NCBI GenBank assembly: GCA_003008705.1
Contig: PDUO01000079.1
Span: 65,044 to 129,043 of the forward strand
Reading direction: 5' to 3'
Source: Pezicula radicicola
Taxonomy: Eukaryota; Ascomycota; Leotiomycetes; Helotiales; Dermateaceae
DNA: 64,000 bases
Shown here: piece after piece, positions 1-12,076 of the stretch
Numbering within the stretch: position 1 is the stretch's first letter
Layout of the letters: the number at the start of each line of letters is the position of its first letter
Translations under genes and position numbers: made by a program
Notes under the pieces: generated by a model
What the model was told of the DNA's origin: nothing
Database searches by the model: none
Seen by the model: only the letters and a program-made list of their open reading frames with translations

Positions 1-876
1 TTCCGCAAGAAGCCCGGGAATACATTTGGGGGTTCCTTAAGAAGAGAGATTCTCATCTTCTGGTTATAGTGCTGATGATGTCCCTCTTTTATATAGATTT
101 TTATATTGGATAAGAAGAAATATGGATTCTTGATTATTATTTTGAGTTGTATTCATTGATAGAACTTAGTGTTCTTTACTGTAGTTAAAGCTATTTGTTT
201 GCTAGGAAATATCAATACTACAGCACAAGAGTCCAATAGTATATACACACACACATAGAGAAAGAGAGATACATTCTACAATATAAATTCTCTCTACTAA
301 CTACGTCCAATTTATCGTTTTCTTATAGAGTAATGAAACCAGTAGGCTAGGTTCTTGAGGTAAACTCGATTAAAAGCAATAAATGTATCTTCTAAAGCTA
401 TCTATTACACTTAGAAAGAGAAGTAAACCTGTCTACCAATTACCGTTTTATCCTACGAACGAGTAGAAAATTGTAGAATGTAAGGCAGATTTATACTCTT
501 TATTAGTGCCTTTAGTGATCTCTTTGATCTGTTTATTAATAAACTAATTTAAATTGGAAAAAATACAAGGAGAGAGGTAGATACTCAGGGTCTTACTCGA
601 CGTTGGAAAACAGATTCTGCCATTGTGTATTAGATGGGTCGAGAGGCTTCGAATTTGCATAGTGCGACGGCCAATAATGATATTCGGATATTTTCCTTAA
701 GTCAACCCATAAAACACCCCTTGTTGAATACTTTTCCCGAGAACTCATTGTATATGCCGTTGATGGCCAAACGCTTTTCCATAGATCATGCCGTCATTAA
801 TCGTGTTGAATACTAGCCTAATATAAGGGGTCCAAGGAAGGGGAGGTGGTGCAAATTAGGTAGTGAACCGTGGAAT
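1..876. other. AT-rich gene-poor tract
   Basis: No coding region can be supported here. The sequence is AT-rich, with short CA and GA runs near 243-275 and many stops in all frames. It resembles the mutated repeat-derived DNA seen elsewhere in the window. A 60-codon open frame at 634-816 shows no recognisable motif and is not called. Confidence 0.5.
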
Positions 877-1488
877 TCACGGTAGGTTATATTCACCGGG
901 CAGAGAGAGGCGCCGTTCTTCTTGATCATACGCATGTGTTGGCGACCCTGATGGCGGCGCGGAAGCGGTACGAAATGGTGCATAGTTGGAAGGCGGGATG
1001 GCCGTGAATACAATGACATTTTGTATGGGTGATGATTTGGGAGGTGAGGATGAAGATGGGGTTGAAGATGAGGGTGAATGCGAAAGGGGCGAAGGGGGCG
1101 GTGGTGGTGTAGCATCATCATCATCATTATCATTACGTCGTCGCAGAGCATCGAGACGCTGGCGCAGAGTTGGTCTTGGTAGGAGTAGTCTTGGGCTTGC
1201 TGCTACCACTTCTCGTCCTCCTTCTCGTCCTCCTCTTGGTCGCCGTATCGGCGCATTATGGTGCTGAAGAAGAAGATGATCCTCATCATCATGCCATTGC
1301 TGTTGCTGCTATCATGCACGACGTCCAATCTAAGCAGCCAAGGTGGGCGGGATCATCAGTCGTTGGCGCTCGTACTCGTCAGCCATGCGTGCGCGCATTC
1401 GCTCATAGTACTGCTTAGGCTCGAGACCGTATTGGATAACATAGGCGCGATATGAATTATAATCCCCTCGGTTTGATATATTATCCAT
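877..1488 (-). pseudogene. Decayed unknown gene with three in-frame stops
   Basis: A minus-strand reading frame starts at the ATG at 1488 (MDNISNRGDYNSYRAYV) and stays in one frame to the stop at 877, 204 codons later. It is interrupted by TAG, TGA and TAG within about 24 bases near 1309-1332. All three stops can be explained by single C-to-T changes from CAG, CGA and CAG. After the stops the frame continues with a Gln run, an Arg/Gly stretch (RRPRGGREGGRE), a segment LRQRLDALRRRND, then an acidic run and a Pro/Ser-rich low-complexity tail. The composition is typical of a disordered fungal protein; I do not recognise the family. A small intron is an alternative to the stops, but no GT-AG pair of workable size was found. 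Confidence 0.45.
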
Positions 1489-1650
1489 TTGGAATTTGGA
1501 ATTGATGCGCGCAAACAGAAAGGTGGAACAGGCATCCCAAATCCAACAAATCAATCAATCAAAATGATAAAAAAAGAAAAATCAAAAATCAAAAGTGGTG
1601 GAATATGTATGCAATGCATCATGCCACGATATATCATCAGATGATGCCTG

Positions 1651-1790
1651 CCCATTGATTTGAGCAGTACCCACTTATTGATTTCAGCAGCGCCTATTGA
1701 TTTCAGTAGTGCCCATTGATTTCAGCAGCACCCATTGATTTCAGCAGTGCCCATTGATTTCAGTAGTGCCCATTGATTTCAGTAGCGCCC
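1651..1790. repeat. 19-bp minisatellite, about seven copies
   Basis: Tandem copies of a 19-base unit (consensus CCCATTGATTTCAGTAGTG, with CAGCAG/CAGTAG alternatives and one longer copy) run through this interval. Copy differences are mostly C/T, which fits mutation by deamination. No coding role is visible. Confidence 0.8.
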
Positions 1791-4700
1791 GATGGGGAGC
1801 GTAGAAAACTACGTAGGCGACATTGGAGGCGAAGAGCATGTTTGCGAGGTGCTGTTGTGACATGTAGTAATTTTTGATAAAAATCGGACCGACAAGTTTG
1901 GTTCAGGATATGATCACATATGGTTCTACTAGTCTCTAAAAAAATTATGATAATGGTCGCAGATAGGGCGAGTGAACTAGATTTGTAGTCATTTCGGACA
2001 CGATGCTAAGTTGTGCCAGTTATATTATTAGAGAGAGGAGATGCTCTTGCAAGAAGGCCCTCGTTGCATAGTTAAAACTTAATTGATTGGTGAAGTGCAA
2101 ACTGTTTTTCCGAAGGAGCTGCACGAATGAGCGGCTCAAAAAGCATAATTTTCTGAATAGCCAAGGCTAGAACCCTCTAGGATTCACAGGGACTAGTCTC
2201 TACATTTTCGTGAACACCTTCTTAGTCCAAGTACACATTTGCTGCACCGCCGGTTCAGGGTTCCCGTGGCCTGTGAATAGTCCAACCAAAGATTCAATGG
2301 CTTACACAACGTTGCAGCCAGCGCTCTAACAATCGAATCTTACCAGAGAAAATACCCAATAAGTCGCCTAGGAATACGGGGACAATAGGAAAGACGCAGA
2401 CTAGCTTCTTGGCGCCAGGTACAATTATTACAAAGAACAACTTATTCGTCCCCGATTCTATGTACGCATCTTCTGTAAGTTGTTTTGGATTGCTCTCGGT
2501 TGAGGTAGCTATGCAACTACTTGTAAGCTTGCGTATACAACGCTTCTTCTTCGTCGGAGTACCACGTATTAGATCTATTATCCTAAGCCGATTCTGGTAT
2601 ACTTAGTATCTTAGCAATAGATGTATGTAGCAGGTCCAGCCTACCCGAGAAGTTACCTTTGGCCTGCTCGAGCGCTCTGAGTTCGATCTATCTAATGTAG
2701 CTAGAATATACCTTTTCCTAGGATACGATAGTGTCTCTTAGTTCCCTTAGAGAGTGCTTCTTTCTAGGGAAGGACTTGTAATACTGATTGAATTTGGTAT
2801 CTCGATAGAGCAGGATACTTACCACCCTAGCATTCTTAATATTACACAAATCCTTCTACCGCAGTCGGTATTTTCGCTAGTTTTCGTTACTTGTTCCGAG
2901 ACCAACCAGAGCAATGAATTCAACCGCTGCAGACTTTTCCTATTGCGTAGTTCCGCCAGCAGCTCCTCTGATGGCTACAAGCGACGTTTAGTCAAGGGTG
3001 TTGGCGTATCTCTTGATGATGTCCTAGTAGAAGACTTCCTCCTATGCTTTTTAAAGACTAACGCCTACACAACCTACTCCTATCTTTGTGATTTTTTCAA
3101 TCGCAATTTTAAAAGGTAGGTACTACAAGGTTTTATTCTATATACTTTTGGATTTCCGTCGTACTTGTTGTAGTCCCTATATTTATTTTTTAGAGGCTAA
3201 ACCTATCTACTTAAATATATATCTTCGCCACCTTTAGAAGTATAGATATCATAAAATCTACTACATCTTTAAATTGTAGTATTTCTAATATACTTCCTTC
3301 TAAAAAGTGAGTTGTTTAAGAATTTAGACCTGGAAAGTTTAAGGCCTCTGTAATATTAAGCGTTAACGTAACATCTTCTAATACTACGCGGCCCTCTACG
3401 GCTAAATCTAGTGATTGTAAAAGAGATCTTTGTACTAGAATTTTGACTAGTTGTCAAGACTTATCCATAGAAACGACCAGGCCTAAGCCCTTAATAGAGG
3501 GGACGATTAATAATGACTTATATGTCGAGTCCTCCGACTGTATAGTACTTTAGATGATCTTTGTTTGCGTTTCTGTTTATTTGGTCTATCTATTCCGGCG
3601 TAACTTACAACGTTGTTAGATCTATCAGAATTTGTCTACTATAATAAAATTCAAGACTGTGTCTAAGGAGAAGGTAGTAAAGACGGAGGAGTCAGCGGAG
3701 AGGTTAGAGCAGAGGAGAGAGGGGATGATAACAACGAACGACAAGATGTTGGAGGCGGCGACGTGGGAGATCGTGGTAGCGAAGGGATGGCAGATTTTAT
3801 GACAGTAGCATTAATATCTTCGCCGCCGCCGCCGCCGTCGTCGTCGTTGATACTTAGCGGGCAACCAGCAAAGTCACTAGGGCGGCCCAGCTTAATTTGA
3901 TAGATGTGAACGGGCTAAATATAGTTAATCCAAACCTAATTGCCTATAAATGCCACTCACCAAGTTTAAAAAACATATAACCATCTCCTGCTGCAATATA
4001 GTATCATCGGTATTAGCAATACCATTCTCCGCAAAGTATAGCGCAAAACATACTTCGCGTCTGCTCCGTAAATCGCGCGGCCTGTGAGGCCGCATTATCT
4101 ACTACGGAGGCTATACTAGGAGAGATAGATGATGTTCAGAGGAGTGATAATAATGGCCACAGAATCGAAAAGTAACCGTACTACTGTGCTATACTTACGG
4201 AGATCTTCTAGAGCCGTCCACATCTCTCAATAGGGATGCGCAGAGTAAGTGATTAAAACTCTACAATCGTTGTAGAGTTTCAATCGCCAAGAGAAGAACT
4301 TCATTTCACTAAAAAAGCATTTAATTTAATAATTTCAAGAAGTAGATTCTACTATAGTATTAGTTATTTCCTAAATATCTAAAGGGTCCCTACATCTATT
4401 ATTCTAATACCATCCTATCCCTAATCGACTTACTCCGCGTTTCTATATTTCTATACAGACTGCTGCAGAACTTAAAGTAGGGAAGAACCGCGTATTGAAA
4501 CTCCTTGTCTAAGTTCTAAGTGACTTAGTTAGAAAGAGAAAGGAAGAGGCAGAGGAGCAACGCTATTTCTAGCTACTCTTCCTCGCACTCTCTGCTTCTA
4601 AGTCTTCGATGCAAATTGTTAAAGTAATAAAGTTATAAACCGAATATCTTTCCCCGAACACGGTGACGGCGATGCACAAGAGAGTTGAATCAACACTTGT

Positions 4701-5090
4701 ACCTGCCGATTAAATTTACTAGAGACAATACTCTAAAGTGCTCGAGATGCAGCTATAACATTAGATTGGATAGAAGAGTTAGGCGTTGAGGTAGCTTAGT
4801 TTATAAAGAGATCAACCTCGAGATGGGGCTCGATAGGCGAGCTTCGTGAGATTACTGATAGCAGGAGCAGCATTTCGCTTTTAAAAACAGAATTCAATAC
4901 ATGCGATATAGGGATACTCGGCCAGAAGTACTACTATAAGGCGATTGAAATTATTATCCTAGAGTATAGATTATAAAACTTACTTAGTTAGTAATATACT
5001 ACCTTTTTGTTATTTTCGATTCAAGCGACAGTACTTCTCTACTGAAAAGTCAGCGATAGGAACTCACTGTCGAACTTCAGCGGTTTATTA
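1791..5090. other. Long AT-rich tract without recognisable genes
   Basis: About 3.3 kb with frequent stops in all frames. The longest open frame (2754-3119, 121 codons) has no family motif and lies in strongly AT-biased sequence. A GC-rich island near 3660-3880 contains CCG and GTC trinucleotide runs (about 3820-3850). A small perfect inverted repeat, GCGGCC with a 5-base loop and GGCCGC, lies at 4077-4093. The tract is best read as heavily mutated repeat-derived DNA. Confidence 0.5.
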
Positions 5091-5111
5091 TTATTGTCAT
5101 CGTGGAAATCA

Positions 5112-5227
5112 GTAAACGTGTCAACAACCCACCCACCAGTGGTTGTCCGCACCATAAATCAAGCTCCATTAAAAGTCAGCGGGGAAAGCAACAACCCACC
5201 AGTTGTCCCCGCCTTAAATCGAGCTTA
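5112..5227. repeat. Two diverged direct copies around an ACAACCCACCAG core
   Basis: Two neighbouring segments of about 50-55 bases share the order TCAGYRRRRAAAG/TCAACAACCCACC, a GTTGTCC block and a TTAAATC/ATAAATC-AGCTT end. They look like a diverged tandem duplication in noncoding DNA. Confidence 0.5.
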
Positions 5228-5575
5228 TTTCCTCTCATCTCTCTCCAAACTTGGATATTTTATAGGGAGGTTCCCTCTGAGAATCAAGGAATGCCTCTAA
5301 GAATAATAGTAGGTAATCTTGATTAGAGGGGCTACTATAACGTTGTACGTAGTATTCCAAAGTATTTTTCAATTGATTTCAAAACGGGAGGCGTTTTTGG
5401 TACGGTTTGATCCCTACACACTCACTCACCTATGGAGAAGGAGAAGGAGTGAACTGAGAGCTACTCACATGCATCGAAGCCTCCTCTGCACGCCTAATAA
5501 GTGTCTGCTGTCTGCAGCTCTAACAAGAATTTCGCTGCCATTGCTATTGTCTCTGGCGGTGGATAGGAGAGCCCT

Positions 5576-5587
5576 GGGGGGGGGGGG
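5576..5587. repeat. Poly-G run of 12
   Basis: Twelve uninterrupted G residues in otherwise AT-rich DNA. The length may be unreliable from sequencing. Confidence 0.8.
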
Positions 5588-5633
5588 TTGGTGTTGTTTT
5601 TGTCGCTTTATGGTAGGTACAATATTATAGCAG

Positions 5634-5827
5634 AACCTACAATTTCGCCATGTGAGTCCAAAAACAAAACCTGCCCTTCTGGTACATGAGTTAAAATATT
5701 ATTTCTAGTATAGTTATATACATGTAGGCATAGGTTATAGTTTTTTACCGCATAAGTCATAGAGGTTTTAGTATCGACAAATGGAAACCTACAATTTTGG
5801 CACGCAAGTCTAAAAAACAAACCCCGT
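5634..5827. repeat. Pair of direct repeats about 42 bp long, 152 bp apart
   Basis: The segments starting at 5634 and 5786 share AACCTACAATTT, then CA-GT-AGTC and an A-rich AAACAAA end, with scattered transitions. A GTG/CAC trinucleotide run follows at about 5829-5858. No gene is seen around them. Confidence 0.55.
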
Positions 5828-5859
5828 TTACCACCACCACTACCACCACCACCACCAAT

Positions 5860-6944
5860 TTCCTTGATAGAGATATATATATCGTTACAGATGTGAATAT
5901 TATTTCCACTATACTTATGTATACATTAGTTCATTGTTAATTAATTATGTTACCTTAGTAAGCGTAAATGTTTCCTTAAATGGTCTTAACGTCGGCTTTC
6001 ATCCTCTAACATTTCCACCTTCCTTCTTCTTGCTCTCCCCGAAACTGGGGCAGCTAGCTGACATCCTACTAATACTCAATCAGCCTACGGAGTATTGCAA
6101 TTCATTCCTGGTTCGCGAACGCTTCTCAAGTGCGTGCACGAGAATTTCCCTTAATTTACCGAGACTAACTATTTATAATTGGTCCCCAACTATCATCTAT
6201 CGACTTCGTAAAAACCTTTTTGTCTAACAAAATTAGGCATTGGCAGTCTTACTACCTCGGTCGTTGCGAATACTATTCAAGCACATGTTGACAAGTTGAT
6301 TACTCAATCAACATTCGCCCGTCAAGCAATTACAGAGGCCACATCCTCTCCGCCCCGTCAGGCTGCATTAATTATTATTGCGTACCTTTATGCAAATCTG
6401 ACCAGTATTAGCAGCCGATAATACCACATCCGCGACTAGAAAAAAGGCAAAGGGTGCAATTACTTTTACAGCCGTAATACCAATATCCTTGGTCGCGACG
6501 AGTACCATCTTATTGCCGTCCACGCAGTTACGCCGGCATACGTTCGCATACCCACCTAACCGATAAAGCCAGGGACGAAGTTCTCTAGAAACTTCTCTAT
6601 ATTTATAATAATATACGCAACAAGTTTATATCGAGGTCAAACCACTCGATTCCTAAGGAGAACAATGGCATTATACAAAGTACTACCAAAATAACCCAAT
6701 GTCTCAAAACTCCCACAAGAACTCCCCCAGTAATTCATGTCAAGACTGGCTTTGCTCCTGTTATCATAGCTGAACCAGGTGCGTCTTGGGGTAGCTGCTG
6801 AGCGATCTATTAACGGCATGGGCCTGTGGGGCCTGGGGAGCTTTGGAAACCAAGAACAAGAAGAGTTGCCATAGATTGCACAGATAAGTGAAAATACATG
6901 TCATTTGTATGTCCGCGTTAGGATAACAATTCTTACTATCACAT
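5860..6944. other. AT-rich tract upstream of the NRPS relic
   Basis: No confident gene. Short plus-strand reading stretches near 6235-6410 and 6830-6940 could be decayed upstream NRPS sequence, but no condensation-domain motif (HHxxxDG) is legible. Confidence 0.4.
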
Positions 6945-8810
6945 CCTGCTATATCTGCCTGGGACGTAGATTTGACTTACAGTCAATCTGATGATCTTTC
7001 GACGAAACTTGCATTTTATCTCAAGGACGGTAATATTGGCTAGAGGTGCTGGTGGCACTGTGCTTCGAAAAAGTCGGCTTGGGCTGTAATATCTATGTTG
7101 GCCATCTCGAAAGCAGGAGGAGCTTTTGTTGTTCTTGACCCTTCGCATCCCGTGGATCGTATGAAGATTCTCATAAAATACACACGTGTTAACCTTCTTC
7201 TCATTCTACCAAACATTCGGAGCCCCTTCAAGCGCTATTCGAAGAGACCTTCGTCGTGGATAACACATCTATAGGTACCCTTCCTGCTCAAGTTGGGTCT
7301 CCATGCCCTTCACTTCAACCGTATAACCTAGCGTATGTTCTATATACATCTGGATCTACCGGAAAACCAACGGGCACTATGATGACCCATTCGACATGAT
7401 GTGCTGGTGCAAAAACACTCGGTCAGGCAATGCAACTGGGAGCTTCTTCGCGCGTAATATAGTTCGCCTCCTTTACATTTCTCATGGGAATATGGGAGAA
7501 TCCATTGACACTCACGTACGGCGCATGCTTGTATATTCCAAGTGATCATGACAAATTCAATGATCTCGTGGGGTTCTTAAACAGGGCATAAGTCACCACA
7601 TTCTTTGTCACACCTTCAGTATTGAGGACCCTGAAGCCTGAATCTATGGATACCTTGCAAAATATCTTCGTAGCTAGCGAGGCTATAATTCTAGAAGATA
7701 TGATCAGATAGTCCACAGTTGCGAAAGTACTCACAAGGTATGGAAGCAGCAAGGCCAATGTTGCAGTATTTGACTTCGAGCGGGCACATTCACAATCACA
7801 AGCAATTGGGCATGCTCACAGGTCGCGCGTATGGTTGGTAGACCCTAAAAATCACAATCGACTCGTGCCAGGTAGGACAATTGGCGAGATTGTGGTACGG
7901 AGCCCATTAATTAGAAGAGGCTACCTGAACAATCTAGAATCGGCGGCTTTTTTGAAGGACACCAAGTGGCTCTGCGATATGAGCCCAGGCTTAGGGAGGG
8001 ACTTAGTGCTTCAAGACGGGCTACCTTGCAAGATTCACCTTAGATGGGACTTTGAGATATGTGGGTCGCAAGGATTTCCAAATCAAAATCAATGATCAGA
8101 GTATCGAGCTGGTTGATATAGAGCGAAATCTATGGGAAGATGACGCGATTGCCAAAGGTATTATTGTCAGGCCGACATTGGGTGTCTATGCGCAACGACT
8201 TGTTGTGCTCTTTTCTGTTGTCGGTTACACAAGAAGCCTGGGTTTGGACGACAAAGTCAGTCTTGTGGTAGGAGAGGAGGCAGAGGCTATTGCAATCCTT
8301 ATGCCCGAGATCCACAAGGGGCTTGAGGCACGCCTCCCAAACTATATTATTCCGAGCGTCTGGATCCCTCTCGTAGATATGCCGATGACCATCTCCGGAA
8401 AGCTGAATCGGATGAAGACGACGAAGTGGCTGGAAAGTATTAGTTCCAAGACGATGGAGTATATTACAACGATGATGGAAAGTCCAGAAGCGAGAAAAGG
8501 CCATGAAGCCCCGAATACGAACGTGTGGACTCGAGTGCTCAAACCCCGGAGTGTCTGGGCTTACGTGCTTGACCTACCAACAAGTCAGGTTGGTGTAACC
8601 CGAACATTCATGCACCTGGGAGGCGATTCTATCGCTGCCATACAAGTCGTTGCCCGCTGCAGAGCAGTTGAAAATATCCTTGTTACAGTCCAGGATGTTC
8701 TCCGCTGCGCGAATCTCCTGGAATTGGAGTCACAGGCTTGCCCTATTAAGTTAAAACTGCTGTCAAAGGACGAAGCAATTAGCGTCCCCTTTCTTTTGTC
8801 GCTAATGTAG
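6945..8810 (+). pseudogene. Dead NRPS segment: adenylation plus thiolation domain
   Basis: Plus-strand reading with frame changes and stops recovers a nearly complete adenylation domain: the start (AISAWDVDLTYSQSDDLSTK near 6948), core A2 ([15 protein letters not shown], about 7105-7150), core A3 (YTSGSTGKPTG, about 7340-7375), the A5-A7 side (RGYLNNLESAAF, about 7917-7952), core A8 (YVGRKDFQIKIND, about 8058-8095) and core A10 (PMTISGKLNR, about 8380-8412). A carrier domain follows, with the phosphopantetheine site FMHLGGDSIAAIQVVAR (about 8608-8660). The serine in GGDS would carry the cofactor. Such modules activate an amino or related acid for peptide or hybrid assembly in the cytosol. At least one frameshift (about 8050-8095) and several stops kill it. 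No condensation domain is readable upstream. Confidence 0.8.
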
Positions 8811-8869
8811 TACATTCTCTTGGGGCATGCTCCCAGTGGAGAAAATCTAAATTAGAAGAAATCGAGCGC

Positions 8870-10818
8870 AAAGATAGTTAGACATGCCGTCGAGATGTTG
8901 GTTCGTACACACTTGATGCTTAGAGCTTGATTCATGCAAGATGATGTTGCGCGCAGGAGTTAAGCGAAATGGTTTCACAGATATTAACGTTGTAACACCG
9001 GACTTCTCTGTTTCTATAGAGGAATAGATGAATATCATCATCTCGTCTAAAGTGCAACTGACAGTAGAGAGCCCCTTAACGCTCGGCAAAGACGTTATCA
9101 TTTGATAGCCTACATCACTCTCGCAAATTATACTCGATACAAGCCATTATATTGTCCAAGATCTGCAAACAAGGTCAATGCCCTCTACAAGTCTTCCGTG
9201 ACAGCCCGACATTACCACGACGAAGGGCAATGTAATTGCACTACTGGAGTTAGAAAGCTCATTCCTAGCCGACACTAACGAGCAAGACCCCAACGTCCTC
9301 AATACTGCATTGCTGGACGCTTCAAGCACGCTCTAGGTCACATCTGGAATGGATGCAGAAAGCGGCATTATTCTTGGCCTCGCAAGATGTATACGAAACG
9401 AGAATCCAAATCTTCGACTTCGGACACTCCATCTTCGAGACCGCGATTCGATTGAGCCGCGGGCACTTGCACAAGTAATCCAAGACATCTTTTATGATTT
9501 AAGTTTACAGATGTAGTTTATCTTTGAGGGTGGCTTGATTAATGTTTAGCGACTTGTTCAAGACCTCGCCATGACCGAGCTTATTCTTGACCAAGAACCA
9601 TTAGCGCTATTCAGAAGGATGCGACTGGGAAATACGGATAGTGGATTGACGTTAGATATTAGTATTCTTGGGATGTTAGATACTCTGCATTTCAAAGAGA
9701 ATCCTTAGGGCACTGGAGAGCTTGCCGAGGACGATGTCGATAATAGTCAAAGCCAGTGGTCCGAAGTAAGTTCTGATTCCACCTTAGTATCTGACTATCT
9801 GATAAGTGTAGCTTTCACGATATAATGGTCTCCATGGGACAAATTGCAGATACAAGTTTGGGCCTCGAAGCTAGTGGTGTTGTGCTTAGAGTGGGATCAG
9901 CAGTGTCTTTTAAACCTGGTGATCGAGTTTTCGCTGCTGCCAAAGGAACATACAAGAACATTCCTAGAACAAAAGAGATGCTCTGCTAGTCAATTCCATC
10001 GAATATCTCCTTAAAGGAGGCCGCATCTATACCAATGATCTTCGGAACGGTTTACTAGGCTTTAGCCAAGGTCTCACGGATATAGCCTGGTCAGTCCATT
10101 CCGATTCATGCCGCAGCAGGTGGTGTTGGGTAAGCGGCAATACAATTGGCTCAGCATTATGGTGCAGTTATATTCGCAACAGTTAGCTTAAACGTGAAGA
10201 GAAATCTTCTAAAGAACATGTATAGTATCGCTGATGACCATAGTTTCCATAGTAGAGATCTCTCTTTCGCAAAAGGAGTCATGCGACTGACGAACAATCG
10301 GGGGGTCAATGTCATCCTAAACTCGTTGTTAGGTGAAGCCCTTCAGTAAACATGGCAGTGCATTGCTACCTTTGGCACTTTCATTGAGATTGGAACGAAG
10401 GATATCCTAGATAACACTGGTTTATCTATGCGGCCTTTTCTGGATAGCGCAACTTTCACGTCGATCAACTTGGATCTTTGCCTTAGGTCTTATCCATCAA
10501 TCATGGCAAGGACTACGCGCAGTGTTTTCAGCCTCTTGAAACAAGGTGCCATTAGAGCTGTCAAACTAGTTATAGTATATTATTCCTTGAAGATTGAGGA
10601 TGCCTTCCGCTTTATGCAAGGAGGAAGGCATATGGGGAAAATTGTCGTCTCTTTCGACAAAAATGATTCCGTGCTAATACATCCCTCTGCCGAATCTCTA
10701 TTGTTATTGGATCACTCGGTAACCTATATCCTAACTGGCGGTCTAGGCGGTCTCGGAAGAAGCATCTCTAGGTTCTTGGTCGAGCATGGCGCACGACATA
10801 TAGCATTCATCCCTCGAG
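8870..10818 (+). pseudogene. Dead highly reducing PKS segment: MT end, structural KR, ER, KR start
   Basis: In order: a methyltransferase-like C-terminal piece (NGFTDINVVTPDFSV, about 8968-9012); a structural-KR motif (MDAESGIILGLARCIRNENP, about 9351-9410); an enoyl-reductase domain (LEASGVVLRVG near 9860; nucleotide site HAAAGGVG then [11 protein letters not shown] near 10110-10170; end GGRHMGKIVVSF near 10625); and the first part of a ketoreductase with the Rossmann motif TYILTGGLGGLGRSISRFL (about 10722-10778). The KR is cut at about 10818. In-frame stops occur where Gln or Trp is expected (GVG-stop-AAIQLA; LQPGQS reads I-stop-PGQS; LWVTSG reads L-stop-VTSG), consistent with C-to-T/G-to-A mutation. 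KS, AT and DH are absent. It lies on the same strand as the NRPS segment and may have been one hybrid gene. Confidence 0.8.
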
Positions 10819-10941
10819 AAATATGCAGGTGCCGCCCTTGCCCAGCTGCTGCGTGCGCTTGGTGTGGATGATCAGGGCTCAGTCGATGCGAAGCGGAAGC
10901 GTTTGAGGGTTTATCTTGGTCTCAGCGCGGGGCCGATCTAA
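10819..10941 (+). other. GC-rich open fragment after the KR break
   Basis: Right where the ketoreductase similarity stops, base composition turns GC-rich. A 40-codon frame reads through (LAQLLRALGVDD, then AKRKRLRVYLGLSAGPI) to a TAA at 10939-10941. It reads like the 3' end of an unrelated coding sequence joined to the PKS relic. The family is not recognised. The sequence beyond it (to about 11200) is GGNATGGG-rich and has only low-complexity minus-strand frames. Confidence 0.35.
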
Positions 10942-11662
10942 AATGTATGTGTATAGCACGCATGAGAAGGATGAGAATAATGAGAGCTTCGGGTTTTGGG
11001 TGTGCTATGGGAATGGGTATAGGCGTCTGGGGTTTGGGAACTTTTACATTTGGTATGGTGGGTAGTACTTTGTAGGATATAATAAGTTTTAGGAATCTGC
11101 CTGCGGTGATGATGATGGCTGCTTGTGGTATGCATTGGGTCTGTGGGATATGGATATGGGTATGGGTATGGTAGAGGATATACATACTGTAGGAAGTATA
11201 CTTTCTTCTTGGTAGCCTTTCTTGTGTGCAAACTCCGCCGTAAAGAAAGACAAAGTTTCTAGTAGCGGAGATTACAGCCTGAATCGCAGGTACAAAATAC
11301 AAATTGTATGTATAATATAGTATACATTACACACAGATTTTTGTACATTCAAATAATATACAGTAAGTGAGAACTACTTGATCTCCATAAAACAACAGCA
11401 GCAGTAATAACAACTAACAGCCAACTAACTAACTACCAGAGAGCATTGCTTCGAACAACTTTAGTATCGTATTCCTGTTCTCCTTCCCCCTCTCCTTCCT
11501 GCCCCCTCAAGATAATAAAAATAATAAGGATACTGTAAGACTAAACATTTAATTTCTATCATTAATCAATACAAAGATAGAAAGAAAGAAGAAGAAAATA
11601 AAGAGAGTAAGCAAATATATATATATATAAAGCTTACTACTAATTATCCTACCCCCTTCTGG

Positions 11663-11699
<37 letters not shown>

Positions 11700-12076
11700 A
11701 GGAAAATCATTAGTACCTCCTCCTCTGTGCGTGTAGAAGGGAGTAAGGGAGTAAGTAAGTAGGACGTCCGACTAAGTGATACATAGGATGGATCGGACCT
11801 CTGAAGTATAAATAGATTTCTTCGGGTTGTTAGGTTGTTAGGTTACTAGGTTGGTAAGTAGGTAACTATTAGAAAAGAACTCCGAGTGCCTTGATATTTA
11901 CTTACTTCCTCCTCCCCCTCCTCCTTCTTCTTCTCTACTTTGTCTACTAGTAATTAAATTAACTTGCCTTGATACTTACTTCCTCTTTCTTCTTCTTCTC
12001 TACTGAGTCTAGTTAGACAAGAAGTCGCCTTGATACTTACTTTCCCCACCTTCTCTCTACTAAGTCTACTACCGAA
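10942..12076. other. Noncoding, microsatellite-rich tract
   Basis: No gene is supported. It contains a GGTATGG-rich stretch (11030-11180), an AT run (about 11615-11630), a GATA run (about 11664-11697) and repeated TTAGGTTGTTAGG-like words (about 11826-11860). Minus-strand open frames over 10922-11302 are His/Tyr/Pro low complexity and are not called. Confidence 0.5.
11664..11697. repeat. (GATA)n microsatellite
   Basis: About eight uninterrupted copies of the tetranucleotide AGAT/GATA. Confidence 0.9.

Noticed and set aside
986..1267. Plus-strand 93-codon acidic frame
   Set aside because: It is the antisense of the low-complexity tail of the minus-strand pseudogene; Glu/Gly runs are artefacts of GAT/GAG repeats.
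4077..4093. Perfect GCGGCC/GGCCGC inverted repeat
   Set aside because: No T-run, promoter or gene end nearby; a hairpin this small is expected by chance in a window of this size.
10922..11302. Minus-strand His/Pro/Tyr-rich frames
   Set aside because: Composition reflects GGTATGG repeats, not a protein family.
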